In this document: positions 44,027 through 52,457 of the stretch, one piece after another
Layout: every line of letters starts with the position of its first letter
How positions within the stretch are numbered: position 1 is the stretch's first letter
DNA from: Cyclobacterium marinum DSM 745
GTDB taxonomy: Bacteria; Bacteroidota; Bacteroidia; Cytophagales; Cyclobacteriaceae
Assembly: GCF_000222485.1 (NCBI RefSeq)
Contig: NC_015914.1
Location: 4,694,001 to 4,758,000 of the forward strand
DNA length: 64,000 nt
Reading direction: 5' to 3'
Translations under genes and position numbers: made by a program
The notes under the pieces: generated by a model
Told to the model about the DNA's origin: nothing
The model's database searches: none
Seen by the model: the letters and a program-made list of their open reading frames with translations, nothing else

Positions 44027-46336
44027 TTATTTTAAATAATCAGGTCTTTCGGTACCATCATACGGTTTAGCGCCCAAATTTGTCCCACTAAATTTTTCAA
44101 CGGTTAATAAATTCTTATCCGAAACGGTTGGTGCTTTGATAAATCCATAATACCTGCCTTTCCAATAATCTCTTAAATAGCCGGTAGGCTCCATGATTCT
44201 ATTACCATTTCTACCACCATCCAAAACAATTGCTCTTCTGGATTCCCTGAGTGCTGCCACTTCTCTAGGAGATATGGCCTTAACTCCCCCTTCATAAGAT
44301 ATGTATCCTTTTTCAACAAATAAATCATCTCTATGAGAATTATTATAACTGTAATTGGTACAGTCAAGTGGCCATTCCCTAAGGTGTTGGGTGGCAGCCC
44401 CAAGGTCTGCATCATTGCCTGTTAGCGCTGCATAGGTGAAATTAAACCAAGGAATTTTTTCCATGCGTTTGATTTCAAATGTTCTTTCTAAACTTCTTAA
44501 ATAAGTGGATCGCAAGTCTGGATCTTTTTCATAAGGAAGCAGTATCATATAGGACTCTAAAGCCAAATTATCATCCCAAGGAGCGATTTGTGAAGGTGGG
44601 AAAGTTTTCTTTTGTTTGATTGTGTTTTCAGGATACCCCCATTTCACCAATTGATCATAGCCTTTTTTGTATTTTTCCTCACCGGTGAGCGCATAGGTAG
44701 CATAAGTGAAGGCAAGTACTTCCAATCCATTAATTCCCCGATCTTCATAGCCATATGGTCTAAGTAAATACTCCGGATTCCATCGACCCCATCTGGTAGT
44801 TTCTCCATCCGCATCAATTAATTTCCAGCCATTGTCCATTATATAAGAAGTCATTCTTGTCATATGCTCCTTTGCTAGTTCCTTCTCTTTTCCTTTGGCT
44901 ACTAAATCGTGGAAGATTGCTACCGAATAATAATGGGCAATTACTTCATCACTTGAGGCATCACCTTTCCAGTACCATAAGCTATCTGCAGTGGCATACC
45001 ATTTGGCTGGCAAACCACCAGATCCTCTGTTGTCCATAGTTCCCGGGTCTCCCTTTCTTGAAAAAACAGCCCTTGAAATTAGACCATCTATAGGTGTTAC
45101 CCTTTCTAGAAATAGCATGGCTTGAAAAGCATCCAAAGCTTCTTCTCTGTCCGCTTCATCACCGGTCACTGCATATTTATAACTCATAGCCGCTAGATAT
45201 GTGGCAGTATGTGCACCATCATTGTCACTAATGTCTCTGAACCATTCTCCATTTCTTTTGGATAATAAATGGGTAAAGCCCATTCTTTTATGGCCGTAAG
45301 CCTCCATCCATTGTTCGTAATGGGCTGCTTTCTTCTGTAAAGTATAAGGTTCATAGTGAATAATCCCCAATCCTCCTTCAGTGGCAGCTACTACTTTATT
45401 CTTGGTGCTTGCAATTCTATTGACTTTATTGTCTGGTAACCAAAGCCCGGAACCAAAATAATGGAATTCATCAGCGGTCATTCTGATCAGACCACGAGGA
45501 GTTCCTATCCACATGTCGCTGTCAAAACCTTTGACCATTTGAGCAGTGTTTTCTACCGGTAAGCCATCTGTTCCTTTAATTTGGGTCAGAGATGTTCCTC
45601 TCAGTAGGCCTAAGCCCCGATCGGTACTGATATAAAGTTTACTTCCTATACTTAGTAAATCATTGGTGTTATTAGAAGGTAAATTTCCCCAATCAATCAG
45701 GTGTTCATTGACCACCTTTCCTGCCAGCTGTACTAATTTACCGGGCTGCAGAATATGTAAGGTTTGGCTATAGCTTTCTATGGCAGTAATGGGACCCAAA
45801 GTTACAGGGTCGGCGAGTAGTTGAGTACCATCTTCCATAAACATGGTCACATCACTTGAAAGATATCCTCCTTCAGGCATTATATTGGTTAATTTACCAT
45901 CTTCATATTTAAAAATGGATTCCGTAGTAGCTACATGGACCTGATTCAGGTGCATACAAAAATCTACAAACTTTTCAGCACTGATTTTAGCCCATTTTTT
46001 GTCGTCGAATAGATAAAGGCCTGAATTACTGCTTACCCATAGGCCACCTTTCAATACTTCAATTTTAGTAATTTTTTCCGGAGCTCCTTTTACCGGTACT
46101 AATCCTTGCCCTTGCAAAAAAAATAACTTGCCTTCTTTTACTGTGTAAACAACTTCATCCAATATGGCCACCTGGTCTATAGGCTTATCAGTAGGTATTA
46201 CTTCTCTGCGTTCTTGTAAATAGGGATTGTCTGCTACAGGTTTCCAATATTGCTCTGTATTCCCTTGCCCTAAGAGATAATTACCATTTATCAGGGCAAT
46301 CAGTAAAATAAGCCCGGCTTTAAAAGTCTTCTTCAT
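44027..46336 (-). CDS. Exported protein with regulator-type beta-propeller and alpha-toroid domain
   Basis: The 769-residue protein has a signal peptide (about 1-23). Residues about 25-330 form repeated blades like the sensor propellers of hybrid two-component systems (GLWVSSNSGLYLFDDKKWAKIS, DMWIGTPRGLIRMTADEFHYFG, then VVAATEGGLGIIHYEP). From about 335 to 740 the sequence is helical with (alpha/alpha)-toroid features (FRDISDNDGAHTATYLAAM, RWGRWNPEYL, then YEDRGINGLEVLAFTYATY). There is no membrane anchor or kinase domain, so the propeller is not serving a sensor kinase here. A glycan-active role is possible but unproven. The gene stands alone between two copies of a direct repeat. Confidence 0.7.
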   Translation of the reverse strand: MKKTFKAGLILLIALINGNYLLGQGNTEQYWKPVADNPYLQERREVIPTDKPIDQVAILDEVVYTVKEGKLFFLQGQGLVPVKGAPEKITKIEVLKGGLWVSSNSGLYLFDDKKWAKISAEKFVDFCMHLNQVHVATTESIFKYEDGKLTNIMPEGGYLSSDVTMFMEDGTQLLADPVTLGPITAIESYSQTLHILQPGKLVQLAGKVVNEHLIDWGNLPSNNTNDLLSIGSKLYISTDRGLGLLRGTSLTQIKGTDGLPVENTAQMVKGFDSDMWIGTPRGLIRMTADEFHYFGSGLWLPDNKVNRIASTKNKVVAATEGGLGIIHYEPYTLQKKAAHYEQWMEAYGHKRMGFTHLLSKRNGEWFRDISDNDGAHTATYLAAMSYKYAVTGDEADREEALDAFQAMLFLERVTPIDGLISRAVFSRKGDPGTMDNRGSGGLPAKWYATADSLWYWKGDASSDEVIAHYYSVAIFHDLVAKGKEKELAKEHMTRMTSYIMDNGWKLIDADGETTRWGRWNPEYLLRPYGYEDRGINGLEVLAFTYATYALTGEEKYKKGYDQLVKWGYPENTIKQKKTFPPSQIAPWDDNLALESYMILLPYEKDPDLRSTYLRSLERTFEIKRMEKIPWFNFTYAALTGNDADLGAATQHLREWPLDCTNYSYNNSHRDDLFVEKGYISYEGGVKAISPREVAALRESRRAIVLDGGRNGNRIMEPTGYLRDYWKGRYYGFIKAPTVSDKNLLTVEKFSGTNLGAKPYDGTERPDYLK

Positions 46337-46923
46337 TGTCTAATTATTTGTGATTGTTAGTTAAATACCCCTTGGCTAGAAGAATGTACCACAGCAAGAC
46401 TATATTTTTACATTTGATTTGGAATCATAGCTGTTGGTTTATAAGGATAAAAGTTTTGAGGGGTACAATAGATAGCAAAGAATTTACCAGAGCCCTTAAT
46501 GTAAAATCCGAGTTTAATTGGGATGATTTTTTTCTTTAGCATAATAAATAACTCCTAATCAAGGTAAGCTTTGATCCTTAACCCCGGATTTTGTAATAGG
46601 ATTTCTCCGTCCTGACAATAGTCAGAAGGGAAGCCTGTACCGTGCTTTCTGGAAGTGTCGTCAACGTAAGAAAATCAGGCCGTTTTGAGATTTTCACATG
46701 TCTCCTCTTAGGTGAAATTTAAAGCAACAATGAAATGACTGATTTTGAATTGATTCCAAAACGAAATTGATTGTTTATGACATATTTCGGGTTAAAATGA
46801 GTTTTGAGATTAATTGTGCTTACCAGCTATACCTACAATTGTGCCACATAAAGCCTTCAATTAGTAATTAGTGTGGATTAAAAGAATATAATATTACATC
46901 TCCTAATGAAAAAAATAAACGAG
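46337..46923. other. 587-bp intergenic region holding repeat copy B
   Basis: It lies between the start of the propeller-toroid gene and the stop of the AraC-family gene. Apart from the repeat copy (annotated separately) I see no RNA gene or terminator. A 61-codon frame at 46354-46539 has no recognisable features. Confidence 0.5.
46593..46797 (+). repeat. Direct repeat copy B (about 205 bp), right of the propeller-toroid gene
   Basis: It matches copy A in order and orientation, including CCTGACAATAGTCAG (46611-46625), GAAAATCAG, GGTGAAATT, CTGATTTTGAA and the identical end ATATTTCGGGTTAAAA (46782-46797). It is more diverged in the middle. The two starts are 2848 bp apart and bracket exactly one gene. 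Confidence 0.65.
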
Positions 46924-47874
46924 TTAAGGAAGGTGAATAAACCTTGCTTGATAAACCTTTGGCGTTTCCCCAAATTTGTTTTTAAATGCCCTTATAAAAT
47001 ACGTAACATTGTTAAAGCCGGACAGCATGCACACATCTTGGATTTGATAGTTGATGTTTTGAAGCAATTGGGCAGATTTATTCAACCTTTGTTCCAAAAT
47101 ATATTCCATAGGGCTTAATCCAAATTCATTTTTAAAAGTTCTGGAAAAATGAGTTTTGCTCATGCAGGCTTTATTGCTTAATGATTCCAAGGTGAAATTC
47201 TCTTGTAAATTTTGTTTGATAAAATTGACCACATGGGCAATTCTGTTTGAGTTTGCCAATGACTTGTAGGTCTTTTCAAGTATATCCCTTGCTTGCGTTT
47301 GCGATAGACGGATAAGTAATTCTTTTAAAGCCAATGAGGCAATCAAGTCTTTTTCTTTAGATCTTTCCTTTACCCCAATTCGAATAAATCGGTTAATAAT
47401 TTCGGATAAGTCCTGATTATTTATCAAATGAAAATAATTTAAATCCAGCCCCCACTGCTTTTGCCATTCTTTGTCCGGAAGTTTTTCATTCAATAAGTTA
47501 AAAGTATTCTCAATCATGTCCTGAGAAATTGAGAGAGCAATGCATTGGGTAGGATTGTCCCATTTTGCTTCGGGAAAATCTATTTTCATCAATTCATTTG
47601 GCGGAACAATGACAGATTCTCCGGGTAAATACTCAAACCCGGGGTTGTCAAAAAGGTGCATTACTTTTTTACCCTTAATCATGGTGGTTAAAACCAAGTC
47701 TCCAAAACTAAGGTTGACGCTTGAAGCTTTTTGATGCGTTTCAAAGATATTAAGTTCACAATTGTTCAACGAATAGGTGGTCCTATTTTCAACCAATGTT
47801 TTTAGGTCCAATTCATTTCTCCAAGGAACTCCGGCTATTAAGGGTTTTTGTGGCATAATATTATCAAAAGACAA
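46924..47874 (-). CDS. AraC-family transcriptional regulator
   Basis: The 316-residue protein has an N-terminal ligand/cupin-like region and a C-terminal double helix-turn-helix of AraC/XylS type (residues about 212-312). Landmarks are FTLESLSNKACMSKTHFSRT, FGLSPMEYILEQRLNKSAQL and VTYFIRAFKNKFGETPKVYQ. It is divergent from the aldehyde dehydrogenase gene, 163 bp away. Two 12-bp direct repeats 21 bp apart sit in that gap at the position expected for an activator of the dehydrogenase promoter. AraC-like activators are frequently paired with this type of aldehyde dehydrogenase. Confidence 0.92.
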   Translation of the reverse strand: MSFDNIMPQKPLIAGVPWRNELDLKTLVENRTTYSLNNCELNIFETHQKASSVNLSFGDLVLTTMIKGKKVMHLFDNPGFEYLPGESVIVPPNELMKIDFPEAKWDNPTQCIALSISQDMIENTFNLLNEKLPDKEWQKQWGLDLNYFHLINNQDLSEIINRFIRIGVKERSKEKDLIASLALKELLIRLSQTQARDILEKTYKSLANSNRIAHVVNFIKQNLQENFTLESLSNKACMSKTHFSRTFKNEFGLSPMEYILEQRLNKSAQLLQNINYQIQDVCMLSGFNNVTYFIRAFKNKFGETPKVYQARFIHLP

Positions 47875-47953
47875 GTTACCATTTAAGCATACATTATGCC
47901 TTTTATTAATTCACGTTGAAAGCATCTTATAGGTTTTAAATCGCAGAATGATT

Positions 47954-47986
47954 TTTCAAGTGGATAAGATGGTGTTTCAGGTGGAT
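47954..47986 (+). promoter_or_regulatory. AraC-type activator site: two direct repeats 21 bp apart
   Basis: TTTCAAGTGGAT (47954-47965) and TTTCAGGTGGAT (47975-47986) differ at one base and start exactly 21 bp apart, two helical turns. The nearer copy overlaps the place where a -33 box would lie relative to TAAATTTG at 48007. Confidence 0.6.
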
Positions 47987-48006
47987 TTTAAAATTTAATT
48001 TACTTA

Positions 48007-48014
48007 TAAATTTG
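48007..48014 (+). promoter_or_regulatory. -7 promoter box of the aldehyde dehydrogenase gene
   Basis: TAAATTTG matches TAnnTTTG and lies 24 bp before the start codon. The -33 TTG is missing, which fits a promoter that needs an activator. Confidence 0.5.
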
Positions 48015-48037
48015 ATAAAACTCAAAATAATAATAAA

Positions 48038-49564
48038 ATGTCAACACAAACATTATCCCAAAGTAAACCGGTGAATAGGCCGGAAGTAAAAGAAAAATAC
48101 GATCATTTTATTGGAGGAAAGTGGGTGGCGCCTACCAATGGTGAATATTTTGATAATATTTCACCCATAGATGGTAAGCCATTTACCAAAGCAGCAAGAG
48201 GAAATAAGGAGGATGTGGAATTGGCTCTGGATGCTGCCCATGAGGCCTTCAAAACTTGGTCTAAAACTTCTCCGGCTGAGAGAAGTAAATTGTTAAATAA
48301 AATTGCTGATGTAATTGAGGACAACCTTGAAATGCTGGCTCGAATTGAGACGGTAGACAATGGGAAAGCATTAAGGGAAACCAGAGGGGCTGATTTGCCT
48401 TTGGTAATCGATCATTTCAGGTATTTTGCCGGCGTAATTAGAGCTGATGAGAGTACCATTTCTGAACATGATGAAAATACTGTCAGCATAGCATTACATG
48501 AGCCCCTAGGGGTGGTAGCTCAAATCATTCCATGGAATTTCCCTTTGCTAATGGCAACTTGGAAAATTGCGCCTGCCTTGGCAGCAGGTTGTTGTACCAT
48601 AGTGAAACCGGCTGAACAAACGCCCACTAGCATCATGGTATTGATGGAGTTGATCGGAGATATATTACCTCCGGGTGTGCTAAATGTGATTACTGGGTTT
48701 GGTCCTGAAGCCGGAAAGCCATTAGCAAGTTCAAAGAGAGTAGCTAAGGTTTCCTTTACCGGAGAAACTACTACTGGTCGATTGATTATGCAGTATGCCT
48801 CTGAAAACTTGGTGCCCGTGACCATGGAATTGGGTGGTAAATCTCCAAATATTTTCATGAAGTCTGTGGCGGATGCCGATGATGATTATTTTGATAAGGC
48901 TGTAGAGGGAGCTGTTTTATTTGCCTTTAACCAAGGTGAGGTCTGTACATGTCCTTCCAGAATTTTAGTTCATGAGGATATTTATGATGTTTTTATGGAG
49001 AAGGTTATCGAAAGGACAAAAGCCATAAAAATGGGACACCCGCTAGCAGAGGACACCATGATGGGTGCCCAATCTTCCAATGATCAGCTGGAGAAAATCA
49101 TGTCCTATATGGACATCGGTAAAAAAGAAGGGGCTCAAATTTTGTGTGGTGGAGCTAAAGCAGGGCTGAACAGTGGATTGGAAGAAGGATACTATGTGCA
49201 GCCTACTATCTTTAAGGGACATAACAAAATGAGGGTTTTCCAAGAGGAGATTTTCGGTCCGGTAACTTCAGTAACCACATTTAAAACTACTGAAGAAGCC
49301 ATAGAAATAGCCAATGATACCATGTATGGTTTGGGAGCAGGTTTATGGTCAAGAGATGCCCATGAATTGTATCAGGTTCCTAGGGCCATAAAAGCTGGCA
49401 GGGTTTGGGTTAATTGTTACCACGCATATCCTGCACATGCTCCTTTTGGCGGGTATAAAAAATCTGGATTTGGCAGGGAAAACCACTTGATGATGCTGGA
49501 CCATTACCGACAAACCAAAAACATGTTGATTTCGTATGATAAGAATAAGTTGGGTTTCTTTTAA
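48038..49564 (+). CDS. NAD-dependent aldehyde dehydrogenase (ExaC/AldB-like)
   Basis: The 508-residue enzyme has the classic ALDH parts: [33 protein letters not shown] (Rossmann loop), [13 protein letters not shown] (general-base Glu) and [12 protein letters not shown] (nucleophile Cys). [11 protein letters not shown] is near the C-terminus. The CTC pattern and the linked DUF779 gene are typical of acetaldehyde/ethanol-related dehydrogenases of the ExaC/AldB/AcoD group. It oxidises an aldehyde to the acid in the cytoplasm. It is probably activated by the divergent AraC-type regulator. Confidence 0.92.
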   Translation: MSTQTLSQSKPVNRPEVKEKYDHFIGGKWVAPTNGEYFDNISPIDGKPFTKAARGNKEDVELALDAAHEAFKTWSKTSPAERSKLLNKIADVIEDNLEMLARIETVDNGKALRETRGADLPLVIDHFRYFAGVIRADESTISEHDENTVSIALHEPLGVVAQIIPWNFPLLMATWKIAPALAAGCCTIVKPAEQTPTSIMVLMELIGDILPPGVLNVITGFGPEAGKPLASSKRVAKVSFTGETTTGRLIMQYASENLVPVTMELGGKSPNIFMKSVADADDDYFDKAVEGAVLFAFNQGEVCTCPSRILVHEDIYDVFMEKVIERTKAIKMGHPLAEDTMMGAQSSNDQLEKIMSYMDIGKKEGAQILCGGAKAGLNSGLEEGYYVQPTIFKGHNKMRVFQEEIFGPVTSVTTFKTTEEAIEIANDTMYGLGAGLWSRDAHELYQVPRAIKAGRVWVNCYHAYPAHAPFGGYKKSGFGRENHLMMLDHYRQTKNMLISYDKNKLGFF

Positions 49565-49573
49565 TCGACAAAG

Positions 49574-49605
49574 TGCCGGATGTCTTGTGACTCCGGCATT
49601 TTTTT
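49574..49605 (+). terminator. Hairpin with T-run between aldehyde dehydrogenase and DUF779 genes
   Basis: TGCCGGA (49574-49580) and TCCGGCA (49592-49598) form a 7-bp GC-rich stem, followed by seven T. It stands 23 bp before the DUF779 start, so it would reduce the downstream gene's share of the message. Confidence 0.75.
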
Positions 49606-49627
49606 CTCATTTAATCGCGGAATTAGC

Positions 49628-50026
49628 ATGGAAGAATATACACCTCGGGTTTTGGTTACTGAAGAAGCCAAAGCCGTTATTGATCAATTGAAAAAAGCTC
49701 ATAACAATGACTTAATGTTTCATCAAAGTGGTGGTTGCTGTGATGGGTCTTCGCCAATGTGTTTTGAGAAAGGTGATTTCATCGTTGGGGCGAGTGATGT
49801 ATGGATGGGTAAGGTGTATGGTTGCGATTTTTTTATGAATGAAGATCAATTTGATTATTGGAAACATACCCAGTTAACTTTAGATGTGGTTAAGGGTAGG
49901 GGGAGTAGTTTCTCCATTGAGATTCCTTTAGGTATACGATTTATGATCCGTTCTCGATTGTTTACCTCTGAAGAACTTCTTCGCCTATTTCCCATAATGA
50001 CAGGTGAGGAATATTTAGAAAAGTGA
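49628..50026 (+). CDS. DUF779 family protein
   Basis: The 132-residue protein carries the family signature LMFHQSGGCCDGSSPMC with a Cys-rich, probably metal-binding loop, and DVWMGKVYGCDFFM. The ATG at 49628 is chosen because an earlier in-frame ATG falls inside the terminator hairpin and the family usually begins close to VLVTEEAKAVI. DUF779 genes habitually follow aldehyde dehydrogenases of this type and are thought to assist them, but no activity is established. Here the hairpin between the two may give unequal expression. Confidence 0.88.
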   Translation: MEEYTPRVLVTEEAKAVIDQLKKAHNNDLMFHQSGGCCDGSSPMCFEKGDFIVGASDVWMGKVYGCDFFMNEDQFDYWKHTQLTLDVVKGRGSSFSIEIPLGIRFMIRSRLFTSEELLRLFPIMTGEEYLEK

Positions 50027-50077
50027 AAAATTTTAAAAGGGTTAGCTATTATGTGGGTAAACTATATGGGATGGTAT

Positions 50078-51826
50078 TTACTCTTCGTGTTGATAAACAA
50101 TCTCACCTCCGATAATGGTCATCATTACATTGGTATTAAGGATTTGGTCTTCCTTTATTTTCATAATGTCTTGATTTAATATTACCAGATCTGCTAATTT
50201 TCCGGTAGCGATACTGCCTTTAATTTTTTCTTCAAAGGCCCCAAAAGCAGGTGATAGGGTATAGGATTTTAGTGCTTGTTCCCTCGTCATTTTTTGCTCA
50301 GGTTCATACCCGGACTCCGGTTCTCCCTTTAGCGTTTTACGTGTAACGCTTGCATAGAAATTCTCTATAGGAGACAGGGGTTCCACAGGAACATCGGTTC
50401 CATTAATAAGAGGCGTGCCTGTAGCCAAAAGTGCTTGCCATACATATGCTCCATCTAGAATCCGTTTTTTTCCAAGGCGATCAATTGCCCAAGGTCTATC
50501 TGAAGATAAATGAATGGCTTGCATCGAAGGAATGATCCCTAATTGTGCAAATCTAGGGATATCCTCCGGATGAAGATGTTGTACATGTTCTATTCTAAAT
50601 CTATGCTGATTGCCTTTGGAACCTGTTGTCTCGAATGCTTTTTGGTATTGGTTAAGTACTTCCTGATTGGCCTTGTCTCCAATGGCATGTGTAGCTATCT
50701 GAAACCCGTGTTCAATACCTTTTAAAGCTGTCTGATATACTTCAGACATCGGCATGGTTTCATGTCCAAAATGACCGCTTTGGTCTGAGTATTCTTCCAG
50801 TAACCAAGCACCCCTTGTTCCTAAGGCCCCATCAGCCATTAATTTTATGGAGCGCACAGTAAGCATGGGGTCAATCAGTGGGCCTTTGTGGTACCAATCC
50901 TCCAATAAGTCTTTGTCATTGCCTGCGAGCATAAGGTACATTCTTGTTTTAAGCTGGCCCTCCCCATGTAGCTTTTGATAAAAATTTAAAGTCTCTTGGC
51001 TTACTCCGGCATCATGAAAGCCGGTAATGCCCTTACTATGGCAAGCCTTTTGAGCCAAATTAAAGGCTTGAATATTCCTTTCTAAACTATTTTCGGGTAG
51101 GTGTCCAATTATCAAGTCCATGGCATTTTCATTAAAGATTCCGGTCGGATTTCCATTTTTATCCCTTATAATTTCACCACCAGCTAGCTTTTTATGATTG
51201 TTCATTTCTTGATTCAAGGGGCCGATTTTTGCAATTTCCATCGCCTTTGCATTGGCAAGAAGCGCATGTCCACTTACGTGAAACAGGACTACAGGATGAT
51301 CAGGGCTGCTGATACTTAGTGAATTATGCAATGGTAACCCATTGACCGTTTCATCAGGTTGGGTTTCCCACTTGCTTTGGTGCCAACTATGGCCAATAAT
51401 CCATTGACCGGGAATTGTATTGGCGGTAGCTTCTTTTACCCTAGCAACAATTTCTTCATAGGTGGCGGCCGTGGATAGGTCTAAGTTCAATTGGCTATAT
51501 CCCATTTCCATAAAATGGCCATGACCTTCTATCCATCCTGGAGTCATTATTTTACCGGAAAAATCAATTATTCGGGTCTGTGGTCCAATAAAAGCATCAA
51601 CTTCTTCCTCTAAACCTACAAATAGAATGAGAGAATCTTTAATGGCAAGCGCTCCTGCGATTGAATTTTCCGCATCTTGGGTATAGATGGTGCCCCCTTT
51701 GAAAACCAACGTGGCTTCATCCATATTTGAGGATGGGGTACAGGCTAAGGAGAAGCAAGTCCACCCAACAAAAAACAACAAGTTAAATTTTAACTCCGCT
51801 ATAATTCTTATGGGTAAATATTTCAT
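50078..51826 (-). CDS. Amidohydrolase-3 (YtcJ-like) lipoprotein
   Basis: The protein has 582 residues from the chosen start MKYLPIRIIAELK, which gives a signal peptide ending FSLACT (lipobox Cys). An in-frame ATG 48 bp earlier would overlap the upstream gene and put 16 polar residues before the signal. Metal and catalytic motifs are IEGHGHFMEMG (HxH), THAIGDKANQEV, RIEHVQHLHPEDIPRFAQLG and LINGTDVPVEPLSP (Asp). YtcJ-like enzymes hydrolyse amides or related C-N bonds; the substrate is unknown. The gene runs with the small monooxygenase-domain gene just upstream and converges with the DUF779 gene. Confidence 0.85.
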   Translation of the reverse strand: MKYLPIRIIAELKFNLLFFVGWTCFSLACTPSSNMDEATLVFKGGTIYTQDAENSIAGALAIKDSLILFVGLEEEVDAFIGPQTRIIDFSGKIMTPGWIEGHGHFMEMGYSQLNLDLSTAATYEEIVARVKEATANTIPGQWIIGHSWHQSKWETQPDETVNGLPLHNSLSISSPDHPVVLFHVSGHALLANAKAMEIAKIGPLNQEMNNHKKLAGGEIIRDKNGNPTGIFNENAMDLIIGHLPENSLERNIQAFNLAQKACHSKGITGFHDAGVSQETLNFYQKLHGEGQLKTRMYLMLAGNDKDLLEDWYHKGPLIDPMLTVRSIKLMADGALGTRGAWLLEEYSDQSGHFGHETMPMSEVYQTALKGIEHGFQIATHAIGDKANQEVLNQYQKAFETTGSKGNQHRFRIEHVQHLHPEDIPRFAQLGIIPSMQAIHLSSDRPWAIDRLGKKRILDGAYVWQALLATGTPLINGTDVPVEPLSPIENFYASVTRKTLKGEPESGYEPEQKMTREQALKSYTLSPAFGAFEEKIKGSIATGKLADLVILNQDIMKIKEDQILNTNVMMTIIGGEIVYQHEE

Positions 51827-51863
51827 AAACATATCTTTAAATAAACAGGTTTGCAATTGGTTA

Positions 51864-52181
51864 TCAAATTCCATATTCTTTTTCTACTTTACAAATACGG
51901 ACTTTATAATGCCTATACCAAGAAGATTTTCCTTGAACCTGAGCCAAGCTGTGGTCTTTTTGGTTTTTCCAGGCTTTAATTGATTCCAAGTCTTTCCAGT
52001 AACTAACGGTAATTCCTATTTCAGCGCTTGCTGAATCATGACCTAGATATCCGGGTTGTGATTTTACCAAGTTTTCTATGTGCAATGCCACCTCAGCATA
52101 ATTTACCAGGTTTTGTCCTTTAATGCTGGTGAAAATAACGGCATAATAGGGAGGTTTAGGAGTTGAGCTAATTTTTTCCAT
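51864..52181 (-). CDS. Antibiotic-biosynthesis-monooxygenase (ABM) domain protein
   Basis: The 105-residue protein has one ABM ferredoxin-like domain: YYAVIFTSIKG, LVKSQPGYLGHDSA, ITVSYWKDLESIKAWKNQKD and WYRHYKVRICKVE. Such proteins form small dimeric barrels acting as haem-degrading or quinol-type monooxygenases, or as structural relatives without known activity. There is no signal peptide. It is the first gene of a two-gene unit with the amidohydrolase. Confidence 0.8.
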   Translation of the reverse strand: MEKISSTPKPPYYAVIFTSIKGQNLVNYAEVALHIENLVKSQPGYLGHDSASAEIGITVSYWKDLESIKAWKNQKDHSLAQVQGKSSWYRHYKVRICKVEKEYGI

Positions 52182-52258
52182 GGCTTAAATTGATGATGTT
52201 CCTATAGCTTTTATACCTTGATAGATACATGAATTGATAAGCAATTTTATTATATAAA

Positions 52259-52289
52259 ATCAAATTAATTAAACCTTTATTAATTTGAT
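52259..52289. promoter_or_regulatory. 11-bp inverted repeat upstream of cydA
   Basis: ATCAAATTAAT (52259-52269) and ATTAATTTGAT (52279-52289) are exact inverted copies around a 9-bp centre. It lies about 170 bp upstream of cydA and 78 bp upstream of the divergent ABM gene. It might be an operator or a weak A/T hairpin; it does not match the FNR/CRP spacing. Confidence 0.35.
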
Positions 52290-52457
52290 CAATTCCCCTG
52301 ATTTTTTAACTTTATAGCTTAATATTCAGACTAAAAATTAAAATAATATTACACCTTTTTCTGTTTGAGAGAATCAGTATTTTTTTTCGTTAGAGGGTGT
52401 ATGAAGTAAGCAAGTTTGATTAATATTTGGAGTGAAATAAATTAAAATTAAGAAAAA

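Noticed and set aside
46354..46539. 61-codon frame in the gap right of the propeller-toroid gene
   Set aside because: No recognisable motif, and composition as in the surrounding non-coding DNA; the repeat copy B starts just after it.
52201..52330. FNR/CRP-type box upstream of cydA
   Set aside because: TTGATCAA and several TTGAT half-sites occur, but none has the N4 spacing TTGAT-N4-ATCAA.
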